Source: Pilatotrama ljubarskyi
Lineage: Eukaryota > Basidiomycota > Agaricomycetes > Polyporales > Polyporaceae
Assembly: GCA_022385805.1 (NCBI GenBank)
Contig: MU277767.1
Coordinates: 62,456 to 87,447, forward strand
Reading direction: 5' to 3'
DNA: 24,992 nt
A program made the translations under genes and the position numbers. The notes under the pieces are model-generated. The model was not told the DNA's origin. It was given only the letters and a program-made list of their open reading frames with translations, and made no database searches. This document shows positions 1 to 10,334 of this stretch, piece by piece; the stretch's first letter is position 1; each line of letters begins with the position of its first letter.

Positions 1-216
1 CATCTTGTTCTGCAGAAACTCGATGGCGGAGCCCAAGTCCGGAATGACGCTCTCGGCATCCGTCCATGCCTCTTCTTGCGAGGGCGGATGCAGTCTCGAC
101 GCTGTTGCCCTTGTACTCTTTGTCGCTGGAGGTTTTTCACGGGCGCCTACAGGTGTCTGTGTCGACGGCGGTGTACTGACAGGTCTAGACGGCAGACGAC
201 GACCTGAGAAGGACAT
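1..216 (-). CDS. 5'-partial gene, unrecognised product
   Basis: A minus-strand reading frame starts at the ATG at 216-214 (CGCCATGTCC context) and runs 72 codons to the window edge without a stop, so only the N-terminus is present. The first 50 or so residues are rich in Ser, Thr, Pro and Arg and look disordered (begins MSFSGRRLPSRPVSTPP). The last 20 turn into an acidic and amphipathic segment (WTDAESVIPDLGSAIEFLQ) that looks like the start of a folded or coiled-coil region. No family is recognised. The plus-strand ORF over the same bases is Cys/Gly-rich with no domain and is taken as a shadow. The call rests on coding-like composition and a clean start context, so an upstream exon cannot be excluded. 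Confidence 0.55.
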   Translation of the reverse strand, partial: MSFSGRRLPSRPVSTPPSTQTPVGAREKPPATKSTRATASRLHPPSQEEAWTDAESVIPDLGSAIEFLQNKM

Positions 217-780
217 GGCGGGGCACGAAGACTGCTAGAGACACTAATCTAGAGTAGCCTGCCCCAGAACCGAGTAATAACCGCACTCCTCGAGCCTCCC
301 CCTATGAGGCCGAAGCGTGGGAAAAACTAGGAGGTGGTGGTAGAACGTCAAGAGGGGTCTCAAGCGAAGACTTGGAGGAGATGTAACCTGTCTGGACGGG
401 TATCCCTGAATACGAGTCGCCCTCTCAACAACTTCTCCTCATCTCACCGTTCAAATCTAACGGAACTCACAGAAAACTCCTGCCAGCAGCATGACTCGTC
501 GGGTCGTCGGGACTTTGGGGGCTCGGATGCACCAGCTACTGTAACAGTTATTGCCCGCGTGACGGCGGCGGGGGACTCCAACAGATCCCGTCCGTTCCTC
601 GTGTGCAAAGCCCAGGACGTACACTTAGGCTGGTTCGAGTCTGTACCGGAGTAGACGACATGTTGTCAAGAGCAGCGGGTGGCCGCAAAAGAGGAACTTC
701 GCCTCCCATTTCAGCCTACAGGTCCTCGGCCAGTAGAGGAGCATGCTGGTGATCAGAGAGTACTAATGACAAAGTGTTGA
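217..780. other. Intergenic region between the left-edge gene and tRNA-Glu
   Basis: Presumed promoter of the minus-strand gene at 1-216 on one side and 5' flank of the tRNA on the other. A 106-codon plus ORF (334-654) has no recognisable domain and Ser/Arg-biased composition. I see no repeat, RNA gene or convincing exon. Confidence 0.5.
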
Positions 781-852
781 TCCGATATGGTGTAGTGGCT
801 AACATTATCGCCTCTCACGCGATAGCCCGGGGTTCGATTCCCCGTGTCGGAA
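781..852 (+). tRNA. tRNA-Glu (anticodon CTC)
   Basis: A 72-nt cloverleaf. The acceptor stem TCCGATA pairs with TGTCGGA (one G-T pair) and is followed by discriminator A at 852. The anticodon stem ATCGC/GCGAT encloses the loop CTCTCAC, giving anticodon CTC, which reads GAG. The T arm CCGGG-GTTCGAT-CCCCG contains the B box GGTTCGATTCC, and the D arm holds the A box TGGTGTAGTGG. There is no intron. A T5 run at 856-860 serves as RNA polymerase III terminator. An identical copy lies inverted at 10654-10725. Confidence 0.96.
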
Positions 853-855
853 GCC

Positions 856-860
856 TTTTT
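856..860 (+). terminator. Pol III terminator of tRNA-Glu
   Basis: A run of five T residues begins four bases after the mature tRNA end, the usual position for a Pol III stop. Confidence 0.7.
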
Positions 861-1353
861 CCCTCTACAGTCTCCAGAGTCCCGTCGTGTCCTGCTCATC
901 GCTCTGGTAGTTCGCCACGCTTATCCGATCTGGCCCGACGTCTGCTCGTGCATATATGCGCGCGCATTGCTCGAACAGAAAGCTCTATTGTACACTACTT
1001 GTACGAAGAGACAGCACGCGATGCAATGCGAGGGGCGTGGTATCAAGCGTGCGTGCGAGGGAGGTGAGGTCCGTGAGTCGGGTGAAGGGCAGCGGAGCGT
1101 ACGCGTGCGCGGAAGGGTAAGGAGAGTGGGTCGGATAAGGGGTGAGGGCCAAGCGAGGATGTGAGGTGCTCGGGGAAGAGGTACGGCGTAGACTCAGCAG
1201 ACGAGCTCGAGGAAGGACAGGGAGAGTGACAAGTAACGGTACGCCGCACGGCGATCGGGAGCTAGCGATAGTCAGTATTATAAGTGCAGTCCATGCCTTG
1301 TCGGCAAGCAATCCGTCCAGCCATCCAGTCTGACCGTCCGTGCGTCCACACGC
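861..1353. other. Intergenic region, likely holding the TVP38 3' UTR
   Basis: Lies between the tRNA terminator and the TVP38 stop codon. The overlapping ORFs here are Arg/Ser/Pro-rich in several frames at once, as expected for GC-rich non-coding DNA. The part next to 1354 probably belongs to the TVP38 3' UTR. No other feature is seen. Confidence 0.5.
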
Positions 1354-4266
1354 CTATCCAGGCGGCGCAGCCGAATACGCCGGCGGCGGCACCCCATGTC
1401 CGTGTCCCTGCGCGTCCCCGTGGATCGTCGCGCTGCTCTCATACGCCGTCGCCGCATACGGCGACTCCCCCTCCGCGCCGGACGCCTCGCGCGAGTGCCC
1501 GCCCACAGCCGTGTAGAACGTCGCATCCGTCGCCTCCGGCGCGTGCCCCCCTCCCGTCCTCTCGCTCTGGCTCTGGCTCTGCGCGGCCCTGGCCTCGTAC
1601 GGGTTCGGCATCGGGTGAGGGTCCGAGAACGGGTCCCGCGGCGGACTCTGGCTAACACTCTGACTCTGGCTGGGGAGAGGAGGCGCCCCGGGCGGGGGCT
1701 GGAAGTATGTCGCCTGCGTCGGCGTCTGGGGCGCCGACGCCGGCGGCGGCCGGAGCGCGGGCGGCGGCGGGCTCGCTGTGCGGTGCGATAGCGCCTGGGC
1801 GTGTGACTGCGACGGGCGGTGCGACGGCTGGTGGGAGGAGAACGCGTCGGGCGGCGGGGAGCCGTAGCCCCGCGGCGGCGCTTGTCGCTGGTAAGATGGC
1901 ACGCCTGGGGGAAGCTGCTCGACGCGTGCGCTGTCCGCGAAGGGGTCGCGCGGGGGCGAGGCGACGCGGTGCATGGGCACTTGCGCGGACGGGTACGGAT
2001 ACGGGTAGCCCGCGCCGGGCGGGAGCGGGCTCGTGCGCTGCGGCTGGCGCGCGCTCATTGCGTACGTCTCTCCTCCTTGCGGTTGCTGCTGTGGCGGCCT
2101 GATGGGGCGCTGGGGCTGTGGCGCGTGCATGTTGTTGTTGCTGCTGGAGTAATCGACGGCACGGCCGTGCTGGTCCCACTGCTGGTACGACGGCCGGCCG
2201 TACGCATACGCCTGGGCGGACGCCGTCAGCGGGATCTCGGCGTCGGAAGCGGTGGGGTTGAACACGGTCGACTCGAGCACGGCGGGGTTCGCGACGGGGT
2301 TGTAGGGCAGGCCCGTGCCCGGGGCGGTGGACATGGCGAGCTTCGCTTGGCTATGTTCGTCTGAATCAGAGGCAGAGAAGCACACGTGAGGAGGGAGGAC
2401 GTACCGAGCCTTGCGCCGCTCGTAGATGACGTGCGGCTTGGCCTGGTTCATCTTGTGGTAGATGTACCACATCGCGCCGATGGTGATGATGGTGGTCGTG
2501 CCGAGCACGACGTCCTTGATGATCGTGTCCCTCGTGCTCGACGAGCCTACGCCAGGCCGAAATAAGTCAATACGTTGGAAGGAGTTATGGAGAGGACGTA
2601 CCGTCCTCGGACTGCTCGAGCGCGACGCCGAGGTAGACGGTGATAAACTGCTTCGGGAGGGAGAGGATGGCGGCGATCGAGAACGTCCAGATGCCCATAC
2701 CGCACGTCGAGAACACAGCGGTGGTGACTGCGTACGAACCCCGTCAGAGGCTGTCATAGTTCAGACACTGAGGAGGACACGCACAGTGACCGGGGATGGC
2801 GCTCAGACGCGCGATGAGCGCGATCTTGAAGCCGCCCTCGCGGACGACGCGGGCCAGGCACGCGTACGACAGCTTGGTCTTCTCGAGCTTCTCGCCGCGC
2901 GCAGCACAGCAATACTTGAACGCGCTTTAGGGACCACCACGGCGAGGGTTCGTCGCGTGAGGTTCGATTCGGTTCAGAGTTCACGGTAAATGGGCGACAA
3001 GGGCGAGACGCGCGTGAGGGTCAGCTTCTCCTGCACGGTCGAGCGAAGCGTTTGGCTCACTAGAAGTTGCCCACTTCGCCGATGAAGGTGCCTGCCGCGA
3101 CGATTCCGAAGCCGGGCCCGAGGCCCCATACCAGACCGCACAGGATCGCCACGATCTCGTGTCCGAAGAGCTGCCCTTCTCGTAAGCACGGTTCCGAGGG
3201 GTTGAGGGATGCATGCGCGGCTTACCGGAGGGAAGGAGATGACGAAGAGGACCGCGATGGGGATCGTCCAGCCGTAGGGAAGACTGTGAGGGAACTCGTT
3301 AGCAACATTCTGACAATCGAGAAGCGACTGCGTGCCCCGGCGTTTGGCATAGGGGATTTCACGGGCATGAGAGGTGCGCATGCCAGGAAACGCTGGCGCC
3401 GCGGGGAACCAGGAGCGGGCTGCCCATGCGGAGAGTGACTGGGATCAGTCGGAGGGCGCACGGTGGCGATGTTGCGACGAAGTGTTGCTACGGCTGCCGC
3501 CTGCGTCCCGGGGCACGCATCATGCCCGAAGAACCCGTTTTACCCCGTAGAGTCGCGGGATCGTGCGCAGACGACAACGATGCGCCGCCTCCATGTGGCG
3601 GCGGCGCGGCGTGGCGCCAAGAGCGAAGAGCTAGGGCACGCAGCCGCGAAGGATTCACGGAGACTCACTCGTGCATCCAATCCGCGGCGGGCCTGAGCCA
3701 GTGCACGATCTGCTTGTGGTAGACGGTGAAGAGGATGACGCCGACGAGGGCGACGGTGAACGCGACGTAGTACCCTGTCGGTCGGCACGAGCCGGTCAGT
3801 TCGCGGAGAGGATTAGAGAGGAGAGCGTAGGGAACGGACAGAGCCACTGTTTGCGCAGCCAGTAGGACGACTTCATCATGGCCTCCCAGTCGAAGACGCT
3901 GGTCTTTGCGAGCTCCTTGGCCTCGCTGGGCGTCGGGCTTGGTGTGCGGGCCATTGGGCGGAAGTCGACGGCGGCGGGGGCGGCGGGCCTGCCTCTCTCC
4001 CAAGCGTTCGCTTCTTTCGAGTTTGAGGCGGACTGGTCCTGGACTACGCGCAGAGGCCCGCCGCCTCCGCCGGGCTTGAAGCGGGCGGGGTGGTCGTCGG
4101 GGTCGGCGGTGCTGCTGGAGTCGGAGTCGAGGGAGGCGGCGGAGGCATTGGTGTCGTAGCGGGTAGGACGGCCGCGCGGGGGGTAAGGGTATGGGTAGGT
4201 GGGAGCGGTGGATACGCCTGCGTAGGGGATGTTGGAAGCGGGGGAGCGGGGGTAGGGGGAGGCCAT
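1354..4266 (-). CDS. TVP38: Golgi apparatus membrane protein TVP38 (VTT domain)
   Basis: Eight exons, read on the minus strand: 4266-3840, 3774-3669, 3283-3226, 3170-3061, 2924-2785, 2727-2602, 2546-2405, 2350-1354. They total 2106 nt, or 701 aa. Residues 1-140 are a disordered cytosolic head. Residue 143 onward gives a first membrane helix (YYVAFTVALVGVILFTVYH), then IPIAVLFVISFPP and the VTT/SNARE-associated core at about 195-320, with LFGHEIVAILCGLVWGLGPG, GTFIGEVGNFY and the conserved LIARLSAIPGHF. A last helix (TTTIITIGAMWYIY) lies near 335-350. The family resides in Golgi and endosomal membranes and is linked to vesicular traffic; the VTT core is related to TMEM41B/VMP1-type proteins. 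Residues 370-701 form a Pro/Gln/Ser-rich tail ending in PPPAYSAAPPG. The ATG at 4266 gives the family-like start MASPYPRSP; upstream Met codons lie in the CT-rich leader. One donor (GTCCGT after 3840) is weak, and intron 2 is oversized at 385 nt. Confidence 0.93.
3284..3668 (-). other. Oversized intron 2 of TVP38 (385 nt)
   Basis: Donor GTGAGT (3668 downward) and acceptor TCACAG (to 3284) join GA| to |T and restore an Asp codon at residue 178. The other TVP38 introns are 54-136 nt. The intron includes a GC-rich inverted repeat near 3582-3607. No alternative exon matching the family was found. Confidence 0.7.
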
Positions 4267-4958
4267 GGGCTGCGATGTTGTCCTGGCTGGGGAGTCGTGC
4301 GTCGGGAGCGGGGGTCGTGGGTGTCGCGTGGAGTTGCCAGAACTGAGAGCAGCGAGAGAGGAGAGAAAGAAAGAAAGAAAGTAGGAGGAGGAGGAGGAGG
4401 AGGAGGAGGAGGAGGAGATGGTGGTGGTTGCGAGTGCGAGTCGCTTGGCACTCGCTCCTTTCCCACGGCGCGCTTGCAAGCACAGCCAACCTTCAGCCAA
4501 CTCTTCTGGGGTGTATCACTCTTTACTGTTCAACGCCAGACTTCTCCTGACAACGCGTACAATAACCCGCGCACCTGCGTATTCCTGTACACCGTCGATC
4601 ACACAGTGTGCTGAATGCCCAAGTGCGCTGTGCCCCCGCGTACGCGTCAGATACTGGCAGCTCAAACGCGCTCGGGCCCTCGTCTGATGCTACGCTCCAG
4701 CCATCGCAAGGCTCTCTATGGCGACTCGTCTCCATCTTCGGTTTGAACACTCACACAACTCACACAGCGAGAAAAGAGACAGCTGGAACGGGGTGACTCG
4801 CACCCGTCATTTCGATTCCGAGCGTACAAACTAGCACACCGCCGCGCGCCGCGCGGCGGCCACAACACGACACGACACGACAGCCCACCCACCCACCACG
4901 CTCGCGCGGCTCGGTGTATCACCCCATCCCCCTCCCGATCTCCGCGCTCGACCGACGC
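4267..4958. other. TVP38 promoter and leader, plus 3' flank of the secreted-protein gene
   Basis: Both flanking genes are on the minus strand. On that strand the bases just upstream of 4266 are strongly pyrimidine-rich (TCC and TTTC repeats, 4365-4416), a common feature of fungal 5' leaders. Near 4865-4895 there are short ACACG and CCCA repeats in the presumed 3' UTR of the next gene. No coding exon was recognised. Confidence 0.5.
4365..4416. repeat. Compound microsatellite (GAAA)4 and (GGA)11
   Basis: GAAA units occupy 4365-4380 and eleven perfect GGA units occupy 4384-4416 on the plus strand. On the TVP38 coding strand this is an uninterrupted pyrimidine tract 100-150 nt upstream of the start codon, so it probably lies in the core promoter or 5' UTR. 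Confidence 0.9.
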
Positions 4959-5859
4959 CTAGTTCGGGAGCGCGTTGATCTGCTGCTGCAGCTGCCCGTA
5001 CACCGTCGACACCGCCGGGCACCCCACGCCGGGCCCGTTGATGTTCTGGAGCGTCACCAGCAGCGCGCCAATGCGCGCCTGCTGGTCCGCCTTGCTCTGC
5101 CCGGTCGGGAACGAGACCGCGACGGACGGGTTCTTGACGGCGTGGCCCGCGGCGACGTTCGCGTTCAGCGACGCGATGAACTGGTCCCGCGGGGGCGGGC
5201 ACGAGCACGGGATGTTGATGTTGTTGATCCCCTTGCAGTTGCCGGTGCCGTCCGGGCTCGTGCCCGCGACCACGCCAAAGTCCGGGACGAGGCTCTCGTC
5301 GACGCCGCCCGAGGACGCGGCGGGGGCCGCCGGGGCAGCAGGTGCGGCAGGCGCGGCAGGCGCAGACGCGAGGGTCTGGCCGGCCTGGACGGCCTTGACC
5401 TGGGCGCCGAAGGTGGTGGCGGCCTGGGGGCAGCCGACGCCGGGGCCGTGGATGTTCTGGAGGGTGACGGTGGCGGCGTTGAGGCGGGCGAGCTGGGAGG
5501 CCTGGGAGTTGTCCTCGGGGAAGGAGATGGGGACGGAGGGGTTGTTGATGACGTGACCGGCGGCGACGTTCTGGTTGAGGAGCTGGATGAACTGGTCGCG
5601 CGGGGGCGGGCAGGCGCAGGGGATGAGGATGGGCTTGCCGTCGGGGCCGGGGATGCCGTCGCAGTTTCTGCGGGGGGTGGTTAGGGAGGCGAGTGGATGG
5701 AGACAAAGGAAGAGCGTACCCGGTGCCGTCGGGGTTGACGCCGGACTGGACGCCGAACTGGGGGACGAGGTCGGGGTTGACGTCCCTGCGCATGAGCGGG
5801 CGGGAGTGGACGGAGGCGGCGATGGCGGCGGCGGAGAGGACAAAGGTGGAGAACTTCAT
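4959..5859 (-). CDS. Secreted protein with two tandem four-cysteine repeats
   Basis: Two exons, 5859-5720 and 5667-4959, total 849 nt, or 282 aa. The N-terminus (MKFSTFVLSAAAIAASVHS) is a signal peptide of about 19 aa, followed by a possible Kex2-type site (MRRD, 23-26). Two homologous modules follow, each starting LVP(Q/D)FGV..G..PDGTGNC and carrying IPC(A/S)CPPPRDQFI, AGH..(N/K)NPSV..SFP, and TLQNI(H/N)GPGVGCP. Each module has four Cys, likely two disulfides. They are joined by an Ala/Pro linker (repeated PAA, about 140-160). There is no membrane anchor after the signal. I recall similar uncharacterised secreted proteins in mushroom genomes but no function, so none is assigned. The single 52-nt intron splits a Gly codon in the first module only; the equivalent point of module 2 is uninterrupted. 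A TATA box lies about 175 nt upstream. Confidence 0.85.
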
Positions 5860-6032
5860 GATGGCGTCGGGTGAAGGAGTGCTAGTAGGGAGTGGCGGGT
5901 GCAGAGTCGGAGGGCGAACGAGAGTGGGAGCGATGCTTCAAGCTCGCGAAGGGACGCCCGGCGTAAGAGAGAGAGAACTGTAGGAGGAGAGAGAAAGAGA
6001 GATGGAGGAGGGGACGCGAACACGGCCGGGGC

Positions 6033-6038
6033 TTATAA
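6033..6038 (-). promoter_or_regulatory. TATA box of the secreted-protein gene
   Basis: CCTTATAAGC on the minus strand lies about 175 nt upstream of the ATG at 5859. It is followed by a CT-rich stretch (5960-6010 on the minus strand) typical of a fungal transcription start and leader. The position is plausible; the start site itself is not visible. Confidence 0.5.
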
Positions 6039-6540
6039 GGCTTTGTTCGAGTCCAAGAACGCAAGGCACGAGGAGATGGCTGATCCGGTCGACTGATCCT
6101 CGTCCTCGACACCTCCGTTGCCATCGATACTCCCGTACACTCCCACAACCAAGCGTCCACTCTCGGTCATACCTTCATGCACCTTGTTTGAACTCACGCT
6201 GGTTACCATAAACCGGGGCACCTTCTGCAAAACTGCTCAGTGCCCAGGCACGCGTCCTCGAACCCACGACGACGCCCTCGGCGTCCTCGTACCGGCGCCG
6301 CCGACCAACCTCCATCGCGATTCGCACCTGAACGTGCTCAGCTTCAAATAGCCTCCGCCCACTTACATAGCACTTCTTCTCCCCTCCTGCCTTGTGCTCC
6401 TCTCTTGCTCTCAGACTCAGACAACGTCACTCTTCCCCATCCCCAGCGGCCTGAACTAGCCTGAAGTGAGCTCGAGTACTTACACGCGGGCCTGACGTCG
6501 ACGTCGACGTTCAATTGATTGATCCCGTCGGCGCGTCTCC

Positions 6541-6558
6541 ATCCATCCATCCATCCAT
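6541..6558. repeat. (ATCC)n microsatellite
   Basis: Four perfect ATCC units plus a partial unit, in intergenic DNA. Confidence 0.85.
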
Positions 6559-7797
6559 GCTGCTGCCACTGTTTGCGCCTTCGGCAGCTCGGCGCTGCAT
6601 CTCATCGTTACCACGTCTACCCCGCGCAGAAATATCTTCTGCACCGTGTGCTCGTCCACGGTTTTCTTCGGCATGAGGGCGCCGAGACCGCTCTGACTGT
6701 GCTGGCTTGGTGTCCGGTGAGGAGACTCGATGCAGGGCCCGTCGACAAGAGGTAGGCGAGCAGCGTCGGGCTAAGCCGTACCTGATGTGAGTATAGGAGG
6801 GCAGAGAGCGTGAGGTGAGTCGAGTCGGGATCCGGTCAGGAAGTAAGTTTGCACGATGGACGAGCAAGCTCAAGAGCGCTGATCATCCTGGACGCTGATG
6901 CGAAAGCGAGTTACGGCACATCGGCCGCCACCTACCATGCGGTGTATGCCTCCGTTACGCCTTCATGTCCACGTGCAATGAGCGTCGCGAAGGCTGAGCT
7001 TACTGACCTCAATGGCGGTGTGGCGCTGCTGCGGGAGCGTGCACAGATTCTCGTCGGATACGTGCGCACACGTACTGTCGAGCACTGACCGTACTTGCTC
7101 AGACAGGCTGGAAGTACCTGCGAGCACCGCGTACGCCACCTAGCGATGCGCCTGATGAGACTGTAGTCTATCATCGACTCCAACGAGACTAACGAGGCTG
7201 GGCGCGCGGCGAAGGCCTGTGGCTGAGAGATGGCGGCAACCCGTGTACTCGGCTTTCAGAGTCTATCATGAGTTGGACACGGAGCGAGCAGGCCACGGGT
7301 CGACAGTAGAAAAAGGGAGGACGGCGCGAATTGTCTCCGTTGTGTGGGGCTGAAGCTGGAGCTGTCGGGGAAAACAGAGGTGAGCAGCTCTGCAAGAGGT
7401 TCCTGTTAGAAGTATCACCGCGATGTCACTCCGTTAGCCCTAAACTTGCTGTCGTGGATCGATTTACACACACGGTTGTTGAGACGGGTAGAAAAGAGCA
7501 GGAAGGGCACGAGCTGCGAAGACCTGCGTGTACGAGACCCCCAGCAGCGGCGTGCATAGTCAGTGGTGTGCATACGGTGTTCCTTCACGTCGTTCGAGCT
7601 CCGTAACAACGTTGTTTGCTGTTCATTAGGTCGTGAGTATATATGGATACAGCGTGGAGTGGTCTACCAGCGGTCTAATGGCATGATGAAGTCTAAGTTA
7701 TGTGTGATGCGAGCGCTTCAGGCGCGTCCGTGGACGATGCGTGCGTAAGGGCCAGGCGTGTCGTGAACCAAGATACTCAGCCTTCAGCGCCCTCGGA

Positions 7798-9998
7798 TCA
7801 ACTCCGTGTCGCGTTCGCCGCTTCGGGATCGTTGACCGTCTTCTGACTACTCGCGTCGTCCTCCTTCCGATGACCGACGACGCCCACGCTGCGGAGGAAC
7901 ACAAGCGCCAAGATCGCGCCTATAGCCAAGCCCATCATCAGCCCCCACATGCATCTGCGACAGCCCGAGACACTCACCACAGAACCCGAACGCGCACCCC
8001 GTCCACATCGCGTCCTTGTACGCGACGAGCTGCGCGGGGCGCGGCGCGTTCGTGCCCGACTTGTCCACCTGCACGCCGTACCGCGCGGCCGACTCGCTCA
8101 GGCTCGAGTCGAACACGATCGTGCTGATCGCGAGCCCGAACGCGGTGCCGACCTGCGTGAGCGTCTGGAAGAGCGCCCCGCCGACGGACTGCTCGTGCGG
8201 GAGGCAGACTTTCGCGACGAAGAGCGTCCCCGTGGCGAACACAAAGTCGGCGCCAAAGACGGAGAGGATCGCGGCGGGGAAGCCGAACGCCCAGAAGGGC
8301 GCCGAGGGGTCGATCACGGCGAAGAGCAGGTTGGCAAGCCCGGTGAAGAGCGTGCCGATCACTGGAGGGTGGAGGTGTTAGAGAAGCGTGGTGGAGAGGA
8401 GAGGGAGACGTACCGATCAGGTAGACAAGGGGGACGCGGCCTACGACGAGGGCGACGACGAGGTTGCAGAGCACACCCGTGACAAACATGGGCAGCAGGC
8501 GGACCATGGTGAGCACGGGGTTAAGGCCGACGTAGTCCTGGTAGTAGAGCTGCAACAGGCACGAGTATGTCAGCACGATATTCGAGGACGAGGACTGTAT
8601 GTATGTGTCGCCCACCTGAATCCAAAAAGTGAACGAGTTGAAGCTGCACCACTCGAGGAACGTGATGCAGAGCACAACCGCCAGTTTGCCCTGCGCGCGT
8701 GTCCAGACAGTGACGCTCATGAGGGGCGGGGGTGTCCACCAGCGCTCGCGCGAGTCGTCATGCCGCGCGTGGATCTGCTCGAGATAATGCTCCCAGAAGA
8801 TGAACAGGACGAGCAGGATGACGCCGACGACGATGAACGCGATGATGTCTGGGGTACCTCAGCTTATCTGTCTTGCGGAATAGACGAGGCAGGACTCACA
8901 GTCGGTCTTCCATCCGTTGGGCGCGATGCTGCCGTCGCTCAAGACGAAGACGATCAAGGTGAGGCCTGCGGTGACGAGAAACGCTCCGAGCCAATCAACA
9001 CGCCTGGATCGTCCCCAACGTCAGCGCGGATTCAGAGAGGAACGACAATCCGCCTGATACGCACTTGTCTGCAAGGTGGTACGGGAGGTCCTTGTCAATC
9101 GAGATCATCGCTCCGAGAACGCAAACCGCGCTGAGGCCGGTCAGGAACCAGAATGTCGAGCGCCATGTCTTCCTGTATGGATATGAGCACAGCGCGAGGA
9201 GGCAGGTCGAGAGAAAGCGCATGCATACTCGGTAAGCTGTGTGAGGACGCCACCCACCGCAGCGCCGATGGCGGCGCCGACAGGCGCCCCCGCAGCGAAG
9301 GTGGCAAATGCGATGGACCGGATTGGCGATGGAGGGAAGTTGTGCGCAAGGATACCGAGCTATGGTGTGATCGGATGTTTGAGGGGAGGGGACGCTGCCA
9401 TGGGGGAAGGACTCACCCCCGCTGGAATGCAGGCTGCAGCGCCGATGCCTTGGAACCCTCGTAGGACGTCAAGAGTGATCTCGTCTGGCTGAAGGTGAGT
9501 ACCTCTGCGGTGGATGAGGGGGGGGGAGCAGTGGAGTAGGCGTACCATTCGCGAAGCCGCAGCCTAAGCCGAGGAAACCCATGAAGGCGCACCCGAAGAT
9601 GAACGTGTACTTGCGACCGTATAGGTCTGCGATTCGGCCAAAGAACAAGAGTAGACAACCCTTCGTGCCGGGTGAGTACCGTATGCTCGGAACAAGGAAG
9701 AGATTCCAGGGAACGTACTGAGCTGAGGGAATACGCGGAGATGATCCATTGTAGCTTGTACTCGACGATGTTGAGTTCCCTGCCGATAGTCGGTAGGGAT
9801 ATCCCGACCGCAGTAGCATTGGCGGTCTACTCGCGCGTCAGGACGAGCTCTGGAGGCGGTGTATGACGAACATACGTTCAGAATCATGGCAAGGGTGACG
9901 GTGCCTATGAGGATGACATCCTTGATGAGGGAGCGCGGTGGGTGTGGAGGGGATGTAGTCGCGACGCTGTTCCTCTTCTCATCGGTGGTGGTGGACAT
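7798..9998 (-). CDS. DHA2-type (14-TMS) MFS drug/metabolite exporter
   Basis: Eleven exons on the minus strand: 9998-9876, 9826-9719, 9660-9546, 9484-9417, 9359-9229, 9172-9065, 9003-8900, 8848-8616, 8549-8414, 8361-7978, 7919-7798. They total 1632 nt, or 543 aa. This family exports drugs, toxic metabolites or siderophore-like compounds by proton antiport at the plasma membrane; the substrate cannot be read here. Motif A is at about 85-95 (GRIADLYGRKYTF). A motif-C-like Gly/Pro-rich helix (GAPVGAAIGAAVGG) lies in exon 5. The chain has the helix density of a 14-TMS protein: WFLTGLSAVCVLGAM, VTAGLTLIVFVLS, IIAFIVVGVILLVLFIFW, and a last helix ILALVFLRSVGVVG. The ATG at 9998 (MSTTTDEKRN) has A at -3; an in-frame ATG at 10061 would add 21 residues. 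The final intron uses acceptor CTATAG at 7920, because a closer CAG would leave an intron of about 20 nt and a broken frame. Similar exporters may sit in metabolite clusters, but no biosynthetic gene is adjacent. Confidence 0.92.
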
Positions 9999-10172
9999 CT
10001 TGTCGTCTCGTACGAGTCCGCTCGCTCGAGAGTTGGGCCTGTTCGAGGTGGCGCCAGGCATAACTCAATCTTACTCGGGCCGCAGTGCCGTCAGAAAAGG
10101 CTGTGGTTCGGACGAGGAGGAGTGCCCAGGAGCGGTCGATGCGAGTCGAGGTCAAGAAGGAACATGGGTGAG

Positions 10173-10178
10173 TATATA
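10173..10178 (-). promoter_or_regulatory. TATA box of the DHA2 transporter
   Basis: TATATA about 175 nt upstream of the preferred ATG (9998) and about 110 nt upstream of the alternative ATG (10061). It is compatible with either start. Confidence 0.4.
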
Positions 10179-10334
10179 GTCGGATGTTCGATGTAATCGA
10201 ATATGAAAATGGCGTAGGGTTACTCAGGTGCGGATATGTTTTGGCGGCCGCCGCGCAAAATCTCAGATGGGATCTTTGATCGCTGACGAATCTCAAGCGT
10301 GCTTGATGCCAAATAAGGCAGGCGTAGTGTTCAG

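Larger units (their letters stand above)
5860..7797. other. Long gene-poor intergenic region (1.9 kb)
   Basis: The first 250 bases are the promoter and leader of the secreted-protein gene. The rest, up to the DHA2 transporter stop codon, shows many short ORFs of 60-120 codons in all frames but no motif, signal peptide or splice-linked exon set that I can defend. A 64-codon minus ORF (6480-6674, MPKKTVDEHTVQKIFLRG at its start) is the most protein-like but runs into a microsatellite. Small genes or non-coding RNAs could be missed. Confidence 0.45.

Noticed and set aside
334..654. 106-codon plus ORF upstream of tRNA-Glu
   Set aside because: No conserved motif, no exon partners, Ser/Arg-biased composition expected of random GC-rich sequence.
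1278..2364. Long Arg/Ala-rich ORFs on both strands opposite the TVP38 tail
   Set aside because: Shadow frames of a GC-rich, low-complexity exon; no domain and extreme composition.
1354..2757. Single 467-codon minus ORF as a complete gene
   Set aside because: Its N-terminal part reads through two introns of TVP38 in the wrong frame; splicing at 2351-2404 and 2547-2601 restores the VTT-family sequence.
6480..6674. 64-codon minus ORF beginning MPKKTVDEHTVQKIF
   Set aside because: The first 30 residues look protein-like, but the frame runs into the ATCC microsatellite and an Arg run, with no homology I recognise.
7650..7700. tRNA-like A-box sequence (TGGTCTA-like)
   Set aside because: No matching B box or foldable cloverleaf downstream.
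7955..7977. Intron of about 20 nt at the end of DHA2 exon 10 (acceptor GTCGCAG)
   Set aside because: Too short to splice and it breaks the frame; the 58-nt intron ending CTATAG at 7920 restores the last helix.
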